A DNA stretch of 64,000 nucleotides, taken from contig NC_079238.1 of NCBI RefSeq assembly GCF_027921745.1, forward strand, positions 4,774,001 through 4,838,000. Reading direction: 5' to 3'. Under the pieces are notes generated by a model. The model worked only from the letters and a program-made list of their open reading frames with translations, was not told the DNA's origin and ran no database searches. The translations under genes and the position numbers were made by a program. The stretch comes from Schizosaccharomyces osmophilus. Lineage: Eukaryota > Ascomycota > Schizosaccharomycetes > Schizosaccharomycetales > Schizosaccharomycetaceae. This document shows, one piece after another, positions 22,068 through 33,700 of this stretch (the first letter of the stretch is position 1; every line of letters begins with the position of its first letter).

Positions 22068-23538
22068 CTAGGGTTCAAAGGAGAAATCCAGTCCTCCTTT
22101 ACCGTTTAACCAATCCTCACCAACGATACGCAAACGGCCATATGGACTTCCACCTCCTTCTACTCCGACATAAGGCATACTGAAAGAAGCAGCAAGTAGC
22201 TTTCTGCCTTGATTTCCGTATATGCGCAAAAGGGCTCGACCAGCGATATCCAAATATGTAGTTACGATAGAGCAAAGGGTTTGACCTAAATCTAAGTCCT
22301 TGTCCAAAAATTCCCTAGGAGAAGTCAAATTGAGAAGACGAGAGAAAAGTTTCCAGCTCCTAGGACCTAATGAATCATCGAGAGACACGAAGGCTGCATA
22401 AACAGCAAAAATACCACATTGTCGTTCAATGTAAGGCGCTTGTTGTTCATACCGCCCATCAGCAAGTTTTCTGTAGCCCAACTTTTTTCTTCCAACTTCT
22501 GTGTGTAGATTATAAATGGTAGGAATTACCCATGGACACTTCTTCTGTAATCGTGCAATTAGCAAATCAAGAAGATCCGGATTTTGGGAACATAAGAGGA
22601 GACAGAGTTTCGCTAACGGAAAGGCACTAGAAAGATTGACTGAAACCTCGGCCTCTGCTTGCTTTACGACAGCCTTGCAGAAAAAATTCAGAACCCATCT
22701 ATATACCAGAGGTCCTTTAGTTTGAGCTTCCTGAAATGTCCCTTGTACAAGACTAGTAATTTTTTGAATCTGGCTGTTACTTTTGGTTATTTGACCTAAT
22801 CGTGGAGTAATCTTCCGTCTCTGAGAGAAACAAAAGTTTTTGAGGTCCTTGTTTTCAGAGACTGGCTTGGCAACATCACTTTTGATATTCTCAATAATGT
22901 CCCAATAGTAGCTTGCATCCTTTTGTGGATCATCTCCGAACCGTTCTTTCAATTCCTTTTCTTGTTGTGAAGCTTGATCCTGAGTTTTCTTTACTTCATC
23001 CTTCTTTTTCTGCTCTTCTCTTTCCCTTGCTTCCCTCTCCTTTGCTTCCCGTATTTCTTTTTCTTTCTTTTCCTTTTCTTGTCGTTCATGTTCTTCTCTC
23101 TTCTTTCGTTCCGCTTCTTCTCTTTGAATCTTCAAGCGCAACTCACGTTCGCGCTTTTCTCTTTTTATTCGGGCTTGTTCCTCCTGCACTCTTTCAACTT
23201 CTTGGATTGTCGCTTGAATTATATCGTTTTCTTTTTGATTGCGTTTTCTCGCCCAGTCTTTAGACGCAAAAGTTGGAGGAGTGATAGGTTTGGCATTCTC
23301 AGCACAGTAGATGGGAACAGGAGGTTTTTTCTTTAATGCTCTATGATTCCACTAATTATAATTAGTTCTCTGTAAAACAACCTTAAATAGGGTCTCATAC
23401 CGCAGCAAATATCCGTCGAGTCTCATCGTCATATAAATCCCAAATATCTTCTGCATCGAGGCCAGTATTTGGTAAAGAATTCATAAATTCATTTGATAGG
23501 GACGTATTGTGAATGAAATAACCATCTCTGGTTTCCAT
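22068..23538 (-). CDS. gle1: Nuclear pore mRNA-export factor Gle1
   Basis: Two exons, 23538-23401 (46 codons, starting METRDGYFIHNTSL) and 23351-22068, giving 473 residues. The donor GTATGA and acceptor TATAATTAG join in phase to read IFAAWNHRAL. Gle1 activates the DEAD-box ATPase Dbp5 with IP6 at the cytoplasmic face of the pore. The protein shows a long charged coiled coil (roughly residues 100-190, EE/KK/RE repeats) followed by the all-helical Gle1 domain (KITSLVQGTFQEAQTKGPLV onward, with CPWVIPTIYN). The order bms1-gle1-pep12-hub1-pmr1-atg2 matches S. pombe, supporting the name. Confidence 0.95.
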
Positions 23539-24100
23539 TTCAGAGGTACAAGCAAAATGGTCGATCCACCTAAGAATCGTTGTTTACGAGTGAACTTGTA
23601 ATGGGTAAACAGTTTACTAATAAATGAAGTAGCAACAATATAAGCAATCAAAGAAAAGTCATACATAGGTAAACGTTCATTTCACTCTGAATTGAAAGAA
23701 TAAAAGAATAAAAAAAGAAACTTTTCCATGTCTGAAAGGCGAAAATATCGTCTACTGTTATCCTTCAAGTAGATTACGAGAAAAGCAATACTTGATGAGA
23801 AAACGAGACTCTTACTTGGTTGTTTAATTGATTTAAAAATAGCTTAAATAGAAAAGAAATAAAACCATGTTTGGAACTTGTAAATAAGGAAAACATAATT
23901 GATTCATCTCAGCATAGAAAACATTCAGTAATAGGAAAACAAGGAAGCAGATCAAGAGTACTGTAGGGAAAAATAAATAAGTAATAAAATTAGAAAAAAA
24001 AAACACCCGTAAAACGTATAAATCAGCAGAGGAACAACGGAAGATACTTTACAGTATTATATGTATATAGTCAATTACGACGAAAAAATTTGGAAACACA
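23539..24100. other. Intergenic between gle1 and pep12
   Basis: AT-rich; gle1 promoter and pep12 3' UTR. No supported ORF or RNA gene. Confidence 0.5.
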
Positions 24101-24995
24101 TTAACCGACTATGAGGGCAGTTAAAATGATACCCAAAATAGCGACTAATATAATTAAAAAGCATAGACTGCGTTTTCTTGCTTTTCTAGACCTCTCATTC
24201 GCAATTTGCAACTGCTTAGAGGCATTTTTTGTATTCGTAGCGGTATTTCCAATGTTGTATTCAATATTTGTCACCAGCTCTCCCTGCTCATTCACTATCG
24301 TGCTTAAATCACCTAAAGTTCAGTTAGTCGACAGATCATCAAAATTTCGTAAAAAGTCATTCACAAAAGCGAAGAATAGAAATATGGATGAACATTTTAG
24401 GAAAAAAATACTTACGGAAAATGTCATTTAATTCGCCAATTCCTTGGGTTATATTGTCAATTTCACCTTGTCGTTCGTGAATTAATCGCTGCTGATATTC
24501 CAATTGAGAATTCGACAACCTTCTTTGGGTATGCAAATGCTGGGTACTTCTAGCTTCTGTCAGAGCATGTCTGGCATGCTCCTCTTCTTCTAATGCCTGT
24601 TGGCTCGCATCTTGGTTTAGAGCAGCTTGAGCCGCTGCCACTGTATCCGTTTCTTGTTGAGCACACTTCTGTTGAACACGCTGAAGTTCGGCCAACACGT
24701 TGTTAAAATCCTTCGTAAGCTTTGAGACTGCAAAAGAAGATGCTTCCTCTCCAAATTTTGAATCTCGAATGTTGGAAAGACGGATCAGATCTGCTCGTAC
24801 GTTTTGAGACAAATCTCTAGACTTTTCTAATAATTCATGAAGATTTTTCGTGATGTTGTTGACCAAATATCTGTGAATAGCTGCCGTATTTCCTCGTAAA
24901 ATGTGGATTTTTTGAGCTATAGAGTTGGCTACCGATGCAAACTCTCCATTTTGATCAGTGTAGTTTCTTCCTTGTTCTAAATCTGCAAAAGACAT
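24101..24995 (-). CDS. pep12: Endosomal Qa-SNARE syntaxin Pep12
   Basis: Two exons, 24995-24416 and 24312-24101, giving 263 residues. The GTAAGT donor and TTTAG acceptor join in phase as NDIFRDLSTIVNEQ. An N-terminal three-helix Habc domain spans about residues 20-150. The SNARE motif (about 175-235) has the zero-layer Gln in VNEQGEL, classing it as a Q-SNARE. The tail anchor SLCFLIILVAILGIILTALI runs to the C-terminus after a basic stop (RSRKARKRS). It mediates Golgi-to-prevacuole fusion. The intron falls inside the SNARE helix. The gene is divergent from hub1. Confidence 0.94.
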
Positions 24996-25948
24996 GATAA
25001 AAAGTAAGCGCTCTCGTACATAGAGTCGATGCTGTTTGCACTATCCTTCTCGACGACTATAAACCACCGTCCAATTTACAAGTGAGGCCTGCAATTCTTT
25101 CTTTCTTTTGTTTAAGCAACCTGAACTTTTATTCAATAGTGAATTCACAGTTAATTCTGCTTCAATTACTGAACTAAACAGTATTTCTTTTGGTATAGGT
25201 TGGTGGATAACTCCATTACTATGAAACGAATCATAACCTATTTGTTATTTTTACGTTCCGCCTCGATCGGTATACGAAATAACAACAGCGAGCTATGAGC
25301 TGCATAGACCATTTAGGGAAGTCAACCGAAACGCAGAGAGTTCATTCTAGATAAAAACATAAACAATGAAATTTCAACAAAAATGGAAGAAAAAAGATGC
25401 CTTGGTAATTATTGGAACCAATTTTTGTGTAATTCAAAACATAAACGTACTCGTGAGGGTTTACGTTCAAAAAATAATTAATTGAATTCAACGAGAGCAA
25501 TGTTGCTGAGCACTGTAGGCAATGTGTCTTATTTAATAGCGCTTTTTCTTTGGAATTTAATCCCCATTTCTTTAAGGTCAGCAGGGATACACATGAGTAT
25601 TAGTCTATGAAACCATATAAACCATCTCAAGAGCATGTTTGATAGAAAAAAATTATGCTAAATTGTTTCGTGTAAGTCTTTTTACATACACACTTGGTCG
25701 ACATAAGTAAAAAACGTAAGGAATCGCAGATTCAGTTTCCGTTGATAACCTGACTTTCTAAATTTTGGATTTACTCAAAATTCATAGTTTGTTCATTTGG
25801 ACTCGTACAATTTTAATACTTTCACTCACAAATGGATTCAAATGTTTATTTTCTGGCCTTTGTTGTATACAAGAATGGACCCACGTAACATTGTCACTTG
25901 AATGAAAACTATGATGGAAAGAACGCAAGCAAGAACCAAACTGCAAAA
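24996..25948. other. Divergent intergenic region pep12 / hub1
   Basis: About 950 nt serving as a head-to-head promoter region for pep12 (minus) and hub1 (plus). No supported gene inside. Confidence 0.5.
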
Positions 25949-26295
25949 ATGATAGAAGTCCTTTGGTAAGTTGAACTGTATATGAAAAATGGTGATTTTT
26001 ATTTTCAAGTGGGAATATCTTTGACTAAAGCCTTGTTCCTTAGCAATGATCGACTTGGCAAAAAAGTCCGCGTGAAATGCATGCCTGACGATACGATAGG
26101 TGACTTTAAAAAGCTTGTTGCTGCTCAAACAGGTACAGACCCAAGGTAAATATTGCACAAGTAGTAGGAATTGGTTTACTGACTATTCGTAGGAGAATCG
26201 TGCTGAGAAAATGGCACAGCACTTACAAGGACAACATCACGCTAGCCGACTATGAAATTCATGATGGAATGAGCTTGGAGCTTTACTATTCTTAA
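25949..26295 (+). CDS. hub1: Ubiquitin-like spliceosomal modifier Hub1
   Basis: Three exons, 25949-25965 (only 17 nt), 26044-26145 and 26193-26295, giving exactly 73 residues. It begins [20 protein letters not shown] and ends MSLELYYS. The C-terminal double tyrosine replaces the diglycine of conjugatable ubiquitin-like proteins. Hub1 binds Snu66 non-covalently and tunes use of non-canonical 5' splice sites. The length equals the family length and the sequence is nearly invariant relative to recalled S. pombe Hub1. Donors are GTAAGT and GTAAAT. Without splicing no frame covers the protein, so the gene is missed by simple ORF scanning. Confidence 0.98.
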
Positions 26296-27477
26296 ATAGT
26301 AGTATGGCTTTTGCTGTGGATGGATGAAATTAATCCATGAGTCCTGCCGGGTTCCTTAGCTACATAAAATTCTAGCTGTCTTAAATCCGAGAGTTTCAGT
26401 ATTTGTATATGGTTTTGTATTCGGTTTGCAAGTTTTTGTTTGGTATGGAAGTTAGTACGAAATGGTCTTGTAGCGAGTAAAATCGTTGTCAAAAACTTTC
26501 ATTTCATCGAGCCTGGAACCCAAAAAACACAGGCGTTCCTCACTTTTGGTTTCTTTCTCTATTTAGATATGGTTTTTGGAGGAATGCCAAGTCTCGTAGT
26601 TTGGGTTGCGATCTTGCTTATTGCTGACTATGAATGAAAGGTATGTATACTTGCATATGAGAGATTTTCGTTTTCGACTCTTTGTCGATGCTTTAATACA
26701 TTTTAATTATAAATTTTTAATTTTCGAACGCTCTCCATGTCTTGTAAACTGCTCAAGGTCGGTTGTCTAGTATAACAATATGTATCCAAGACATCCAAAG
26801 TACCTGAATCCCCATGAATACAATTTAGATTTCAAAAAAATCAATTGAAGACGTTCTTAGATAGCACTCCACATGTCTTTATTCTTTCCGTTTGTGATAA
26901 AAACAAAAACAATGAAACCTTCCAAATTTGAGACAATCGTGATTCTAACGTTGGTTTCTAGTAACTAAAAACTCTTATTCATTCCTTTGATTCACATTTT
27001 TATATTGAATTACTCTATAACCTAGATCTATAAAGTTTTGTGAGACAGCCTTTTTACCACAGACTGTACTGCTCACCCCGAAAAGATACGACTTTAACAT
27101 TCCTTTCGTACACGGTCAGTTTTCTGTTCATTATTTTTTCTCCTTAAACTAGAATTTATAAACAAAGGAAAAAAATCTGTCATAATCGTGGTTTCGGTAT
27201 TTTGTGGTATTTTGTGTCAATTCTTAGACGGATATTAGTATACTTGGTGGTTTCACTACGGGAGACTTGCAGTTACTAAAAGGCTTACATGTATTTTGGG
27301 GTTATAACGGCCCTTCGGTTCTAACTCGTAGCACCTTTTTGTGTTGCATGGCAACCTGCCCTGCATTTATTTCGAAACTAAGTCATTCTTTATCAGGCTA
27401 TATCATATTTTTCTTCTTCTTCTTTTTTGTCTTATATTCTTCTCTTGTTTGCTTCGTGTTGAACAAAGTTGTTTTCC
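26296..27477. other. Intergenic upstream of pmr1
   Basis: About 1.2 kb between two plus-strand genes. A 65-codon frame at 26440-26637 starts with TTG and is hydrophobic at its end; I do not call it. The region presumably holds the pmr1 promoter and a long 5' UTR. Confidence 0.45.
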
Positions 27478-30180
27478 ATGAGTAATCCATATCTGTCTTA
27501 TACGACTGAACAAACGTGCGCTGACCTTGAAACCGACGTGCATAACGGTCTTTCTAATATTCAGGATATTGCAAAACGGCATACGGTTTATGGGGATAAT
27601 GACTTAGCGGTTGATGATGATGAATCTATAGTCGTGCAATTCCTTAAACAGTTCATCCAGGATCCTCTTATACTTCTGTTATTTGCAAGCGCTGCAATAT
27701 CTATATTATTAGGAAATATTGACGATGCGTTTAGTATTGCCTTGGCTATTTTTATTGTGGTGACAGTTGGATTTGTTCAAGAATACCGTTCAGAAAAATC
27801 ATTGGAAGCTCTCAATAATCTTGTACCTCATTACTGCAATGTCATTCGGTCTGGTGTCACTCAACATGTAGTTGCTACGAAATTAGTGCCAGGTGATTTG
27901 ATTTCTTTACAAATCGGTGACCGCGTACCCGCAGATCTTCGCATTGTTGATGCCGTCGAATTCGAAGTTGATGAGTCCAATTTAACAGGAGAAACCAACC
28001 CCAGAAAGAAAATTACTGAACCCTTAGTGTCCAATTTGCCTTTGGGTGAACGAAGCAATATGGCATTCATGGGCACTCTTGTTCGCCATGGCCATGGCCG
28101 CGGTATCGTAGTCGCTACTGGAGCCGATACCGAGTTTGGACGTGTTTTTTTGACCATGCGTGAAACTGAAAAACCAAAAACTCCTCTTCAAAACAGTATG
28201 GATCATTTAGGAAAGCAACTGTCTGCTATATCTATTGCCGGAATTGCGATCATCGTTTTAGTCGGATTTTTCCAAGGAAAAAATTGGCTAGAAATGCTTA
28301 CTATTGGGGTTAGTCTGGCTGTCGCTGCAATTCCAGAAGGGCTTCCTATTATCGTTACCGTTACTCTTGCATTAGGAGTTTTACGAATGTCGAAGAAGAG
28401 AGCCATCGTTAGACGCTTACCAAGTGTAGAGACACTTGGGAGTGTAAATGTCATTTGTTCAGATAAAACGGGAACTCTCACGATGAACCACATGACAGTA
28501 ACAAAAATGTACACCCCTGGCATGACTACGCCTTGTATTATACCCGACGGCGATCATCTTGATTTTTCCATTGAGAAAACTGTCGGTATGAACAAGCTTC
28601 TGTTATCTTCGGCTTTGTGTAATAACAGCAAACGACATGTAAATAAATCTGATGCGATCCTCGATACGACCAACCCATGGGCTGGTTTTCCAGTTGACGT
28701 TGCCTTAACTGAATGCTGCGAACGCTTTGGTTTGAATGATCCAAGAGGTTCATATCCTCGCCTATCAGAAATGCCATTCAACAGTGAGCGCAAATATATG
28801 TCTGTAATCGCCCATTATAACTCTACCAAAACTACTTTTATGAAGGGAGCTATGGACCAGGTTCTTAAAAGCTGTGCTTACTACACGGATAGTGCTGGAA
28901 CCCAACATGAGCTCACACCCTATATGCGTGATGAAATCCGCAAGCATGAAATGGACATGGCTAAAACGGGATTACGGATTATCGCTGCAGCCAGCGGTAT
29001 TCTCCCCAATAAACTGGTGTTTCATGGTCTGTTTGGTATTAATGATCCCCCAAGGCCGTACGTTCGTGAGAGTATCCAACAATTAATGACTGGTGGTGTT
29101 CGTATAATAATGATTACTGGAGATAGTATTGTTACCGCTGTCAGTGTTGCTAGGGCATTAGGTATGGCTATACCAAGCAGTGATCAAGATGCGATTCAAA
29201 ACTATGCCATAACCGGTGATCAGTTGGACGAGCTAGACGATTCGTCATTGCGAGATGTTGTATCTCGCGCAGTAGTTTTTGCTCGAACGACGCCAAACCA
29301 CAAAATGAAGATTGTTAAGGCACTTCAATCATTAGACGATGTAGTCGCGATGACTGGTGATGGTGTTAATGATGCACCAGCTCTAAAATTGGCGGATATT
29401 GGCATCGCTATGGGCCGTCAAGGTACCGATGTTGCTAAAGAAGCTGCTGACATGATTCTTACCGATGATTCGTTTGCAACTATTTTACACGCAGTGGAAG
29501 AAGGAAAAGGTATTTTTAACAACATTCGTAATTTTATCACTTTCCAACTTTCAACAAGTGTTGCAGCATTGTCGTTGATTGCAATCTCTTCCCTGTTTGG
29601 TCTACAAAATCCGTTGAATGCTATGCAAATATTATGGATTAATATTTTGATGGATGGACCACCAGCTCAAAGTCTTGGCGTTGAAACTGTTGACGACGAC
29701 GTGATGATGAAGCCTCCTCGTCCCAGAAACGCTCCAATATTAACCGTACAGTTGTTGAAGCGGGTTCTTTTGAGTGCTTTTATTATTGTTTTCGTAACTA
29801 CCTTAGTTTTCAAGGTGGAAATGAAAGATGGCCAAGTCACTGCTCGTGATACGACTATGACTTTTACCTGCTTTGTTCTTTTTGATATGTTTAATGCATT
29901 ATCTTGTCGTTCTGAAACAAAATCCGTGTTTAAATTGGGAATTTTTTCCAATCGAATGTTTAATATTGCCGTCGGGGGATCATTACTTGGTCAAACTCTT
30001 GTCATCTATGTGCCTCTTTTCCAAAAAATTTTTCAAACAGAAGCTTTGGGATTTAAGGATATCGTTACGTTATTAATTTACACTAGCTCTGTTTTATGGG
30101 TTGACGAAATTCGAAAATGGTATCTTCACCGAAAAGGCCTTGTTCGAACCAAGAGTACTTATATATTAGGAAACGTTTAA
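27478..30180 (+). CDS. pmr1: Golgi Ca2+/Mn2+-transporting P-type ATPase Pmr1
   Basis: A single exon of 900 codons from the ATG at 27478; the frame extends three codons further upstream only with a TTG. P-type ATPase hallmarks are all present. These are the TGE motif (LTGETNPRKK), the M4 ion-site motif AAIPEGLPIIV, the phosphorylation motif DKTGTLT with Asp at about residue 329, TGDSIVTAVSVARALGM, and the hinge MTGDGVNDAPALKLADIG. It pumps Ca2+ and Mn2+ into the Golgi lumen (SPCA class, type 2A). Ten transmembrane helices are expected, with the last six after about residue 690. The length matches recalled S. pombe Pmr1. The next gene on the same strand is atg2. Confidence 0.97.
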   Translation: MSNPYLSYTTEQTCADLETDVHNGLSNIQDIAKRHTVYGDNDLAVDDDESIVVQFLKQFIQDPLILLLFASAAISILLGNIDDAFSIALAIFIVVTVGFVQEYRSEKSLEALNNLVPHYCNVIRSGVTQHVVATKLVPGDLISLQIGDRVPADLRIVDAVEFEVDESNLTGETNPRKKITEPLVSNLPLGERSNMAFMGTLVRHGHGRGIVVATGADTEFGRVFLTMRETEKPKTPLQNSMDHLGKQLSAISIAGIAIIVLVGFFQGKNWLEMLTIGVSLAVAAIPEGLPIIVTVTLALGVLRMSKKRAIVRRLPSVETLGSVNVICSDKTGTLTMNHMTVTKMYTPGMTTPCIIPDGDHLDFSIEKTVGMNKLLLSSALCNNSKRHVNKSDAILDTTNPWAGFPVDVALTECCERFGLNDPRGSYPRLSEMPFNSERKYMSVIAHYNSTKTTFMKGAMDQVLKSCAYYTDSAGTQHELTPYMRDEIRKHEMDMAKTGLRIIAAASGILPNKLVFHGLFGINDPPRPYVRESIQQLMTGGVRIIMITGDSIVTAVSVARALGMAIPSSDQDAIQNYAITGDQLDELDDSSLRDVVSRAVVFARTTPNHKMKIVKALQSLDDVVAMTGDGVNDAPALKLADIGIAMGRQGTDVAKEAADMILTDDSFATILHAVEEGKGIFNNIRNFITFQLSTSVAALSLIAISSLFGLQNPLNAMQILWINILMDGPPAQSLGVETVDDDVMMKPPRPRNAPILTVQLLKRVLLSAFIIVFVTTLVFKVEMKDGQVTARDTTMTFTCFVLFDMFNALSCRSETKSVFKLGIFSNRMFNIAVGGSLLGQTLVIYVPLFQKIFQTEALGFKDIVTLLIYTSSVLWVDEIRKWYLHRKGLVRTKSTYILGNV

Positions 30181-30759
30181 CTTTGATTTGATTCTGCTTG
30201 TTCAAAATTCTTACCTCGTTAAATATAATATCCGGGGTTTGTTAGAGTCGATAAGTCTGTTTTAATATAATACGAAACGTATACGCCATGAAGTCCAGTC
30301 TTTCTTATAATCCAGTGTTACTAATTCCTTAGAAAATGAGTTAGTTGTTTGTCCAACTTAATGTAAAAGCTAGTAATCCAATTGATACTTAATTTCTTTG
30401 TACAATATGTTTTTGCAATTCTGGATTGAACAATGCTGCTTAGAACTATCAATGGTTCTCTAAGGATTTACTTGAACGTTCATTAGATGCTAGGGATTCT
30501 TCCCTTTCAGTACCTTTATTTGAGTTCTTATTAAGTTCCTATGTTAATGACAACAGCACCTTTTCCATGCGTGTGCATCAGTGTTCTAATGAATTTCGAT
30601 TTAAGAATAAAATTACTTAGGCTGTTCATTTTTGGAATCTTACCATTGTACTGACTGCTTGAATGATCCTACCCAGAACCAAATCCTCAACGAATGCGGC
30701 AATTGTTTCGTAAAAAGTAATAATAGTAGGTCTATTCAATTAAAATAGATCTATAGAAG
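30181..30759. other. Intergenic between pmr1 and atg2
   Basis: pmr1 3' UTR and atg2 promoter. No supported gene. Confidence 0.5.
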
Positions 30760-33700
30760 ATGAGGTTACCCTCATGGTTAAAAAACTCGTCTTCTTGGCT
30801 GTGGAGTGCTGCGTTGTCAGGAGCAGTTCAACGTCGACTGCTAGCGTTCGCTTTACAGAAGCTCATAGGATCAATTCTTCAAGAAGATGTTCGTCCAGAG
30901 GATATACAGCTTTTATTTTCAAAAGGAGTCCTGGTTTTGTCTAATCTACAACTAAATTGCGAGTTTTTAAATGCAGTTATCCCATTTCCCACCATTAGAG
31001 TAGTAAAAGGTATTGTTAGGAAATTGGTTCTGCATGTGAACCTTACAGATCTTGTCAATTTAAACGTGGAGCTCGAAGTCCAAGGATTGGCATTAGATGT
31101 AACACTTATTCAAACAGGTGAATATATGGATTCCACAATCTATCAGGATGCTTCCTCTCAACTCGATATTTTGGATAATGTGGTCGATTATATGAACAAG
31201 ACAGCCTCCCAAGACTTTGAAGAAGAGGTTAGAAGTGAGGGACTTGACGATGAGATACCTGATAATTCCCGCAATTTACTCGACAACATTTTACAGAAGT
31301 GCCTTGCTTCTACTTCCGTGATTGTAGAACATCTAAAATTGGCACTCAAGCCATCTCATTATCCTACTGCTTTGGAAATGAGTATCGATTTTATTAATTT
31401 TTCTTCGTTTAATAACAGCTCATTATCAAGGTTACTGAATATTTCTGGAATCGTTCTGAGTATGGTCAAGCAGGATAATGATTCCGGGATTCGGAATTCA
31501 TCATCTTCGGGAGGACTTGCTCACTCTTTAAGTTCCTCTGCCTCTAGTGCTATGGAGGATGCACGAAGTTTTTTTACACCTGAGTCTGAGACATCTGAAT
31601 CACCAACAATGTATGTCAGTAGTGCCAAAGAAATTGCCCCTTCTGATCCTTCTTTAAATCCGGATGAGTCAAAGGAGACAGATCGTGCCATTTTTTTTCG
31701 TTCTACTGGGGAATTTCGATGTGTATTCAGCATAGAGGTCTCAACATTATTGGTTATAGAAGCTCATGTTCCTCCTTGCGTGTTTGATTTATCCCCTCAG
31801 GTTTGCGCTTTTTTGTTGTACTTGTTTAGGCTATTCAGTGATTCATCCAATTTTTCAAACATGGGATCAGATGCAGCAAAATCTCCCTTCGATAATGTTC
31901 AACTGGATATTCATGTATCTTCGTTTAAAGTAAATGTCCATTGCAGGCTACCTGATACAGTCGACTGCCTTACTGCGGCTGATATACTAGATCAGCTTCA
32001 TTGGGCTCCTGAAAATTCCTCTAATCTCGAAATGCACTTTAATCAAATTCAGATATCTAATGACAATCATGATCTTAATGACCTGTTTATGACCTTTTCC
32101 AATTTTGGGATATTTATGGATGATAGTCCTTTAATTTCGTTTGATAAGGCAATGCATTCTTCTTGTTCTATAAGTTTTCATATGGAAAACTTACAGTCTA
32201 CTATTACATTACGAATGTCAAGCGGTGAAATTTCTTTACCATTTGAAAAATTCATTAATATTAAGGAATTTTTTGTTACGTTTTTCAAAGATTTCGCAAT
32301 GCTTCAAAACTATTTCCTGGGTTTTACTGAGATTAGCAGACGGCAGGATGCTTACCAATCTTCAAATTCCCTAAACGTAAAATCAAAGGGTCCAACAATT
32401 GAAGTTATAGTCTTGCTTGACCGTTTCCAATTCCAGCTCACGAAGCGTCGCTCTGAACAACTCACCACATGCTTTTCTATAGCCGCCAGTCATTTGCAGC
32501 TAACTAGAAAATCTTTGGGAACCTTTTCTTCCGTACTAGTGTTTTCTAAAAATATAAGTTTTGATATGGAAAACTACTCCGCCGCTGAATACCCTTGGAA
32601 AAGCATTTCATCAGAAACTGTTTTGCGAATTTCCAATGGTATTTTTGAGACACATGCGATTTCAGGATTACCAGCATTTAATGTATTTGTTCAGCAAGAT
32701 GAATTTTATCATCCAAAATTTCAGAAGTTAGCGAATAAATCCGCCTGCCATGAGAACCATTTTTATGTCGCTTTTGATGGGCTTCATTTGGCAATCAATA
32801 AAGAAGTGATTGAATCTTTTAAATCATTAATTGAGGATATATCTGCCGCATTCAGCAATCCTGTAACTCCCAAAAATAGAGTGCAGCCGGACTTCAGAAA
32901 CTTTTTAAAAATACGAATTCGTGATTTTTCGTTGCGTTCATCTCATGAGGACGGAAACTCTTTACTTTTGAAATCTGACAGAATAAAACATTACATGTCA
33001 TGGGTTGGAGCAGAACTGATAAGCTTAGATTCTCGTACTTACAATCTTTCGGCTTACTATTCTACACGCTTTTTCAAGGATCGTCCGCTTTTGTCGGTAG
33101 TGAGAAATTTTAAAAACGGCGAAAAATATATTTTGAATTTGTCGCTCACGTTTTTCTTTCAAAATCATATTGGTTCTACTAATGAATTACAAGCAAGTGT
33201 GATTGATTTAGGGTATGAGCATTACATAGCTGATTTTTGGCTCACTAATTTCTTGAAAACGTATTTTCCTCAGGATCCTGAGGTGCCTTTCCTTGAATTT
33301 CCTAGATTTCCTTATAGCATAAACCTTACAGTATCTGATTGTATTTTAGGGTTGAACCCGTCCACCATGGAATCAAAATTATTGATGCATTTGAAAGCTC
33401 TTGAGATTCAAGTCGGTGCCATTCTTTTGGAAACAACAATCAACATCAAGGCTTTCACAAGTGAGGCTTTTTTATATATAATTAACAAATTAAATGAAGA
33501 CGTTATGTCCGAGAAGAAACCCTTATTTCAAGAAGAACTTTGGAAGTCGGACGCCAAGCTATCACAAATGGCAGCCGATGTAACCATTGGTTTTGTGATT
33601 CAGTCACTTGGATACATCGAATTGGCTAGGATATCGGGCTTGAATACTGAAGTAACCGTACGGATTAATAATGGAGATTTGGCTACATATATAAACCTTA

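Noticed and set aside
26440-26637. 65-codon plus-strand frame ending in a hydrophobic segment
   Set aside because: Starts with TTG, matches no small membrane protein I know, and the only internal ATG frame is 22 codons.
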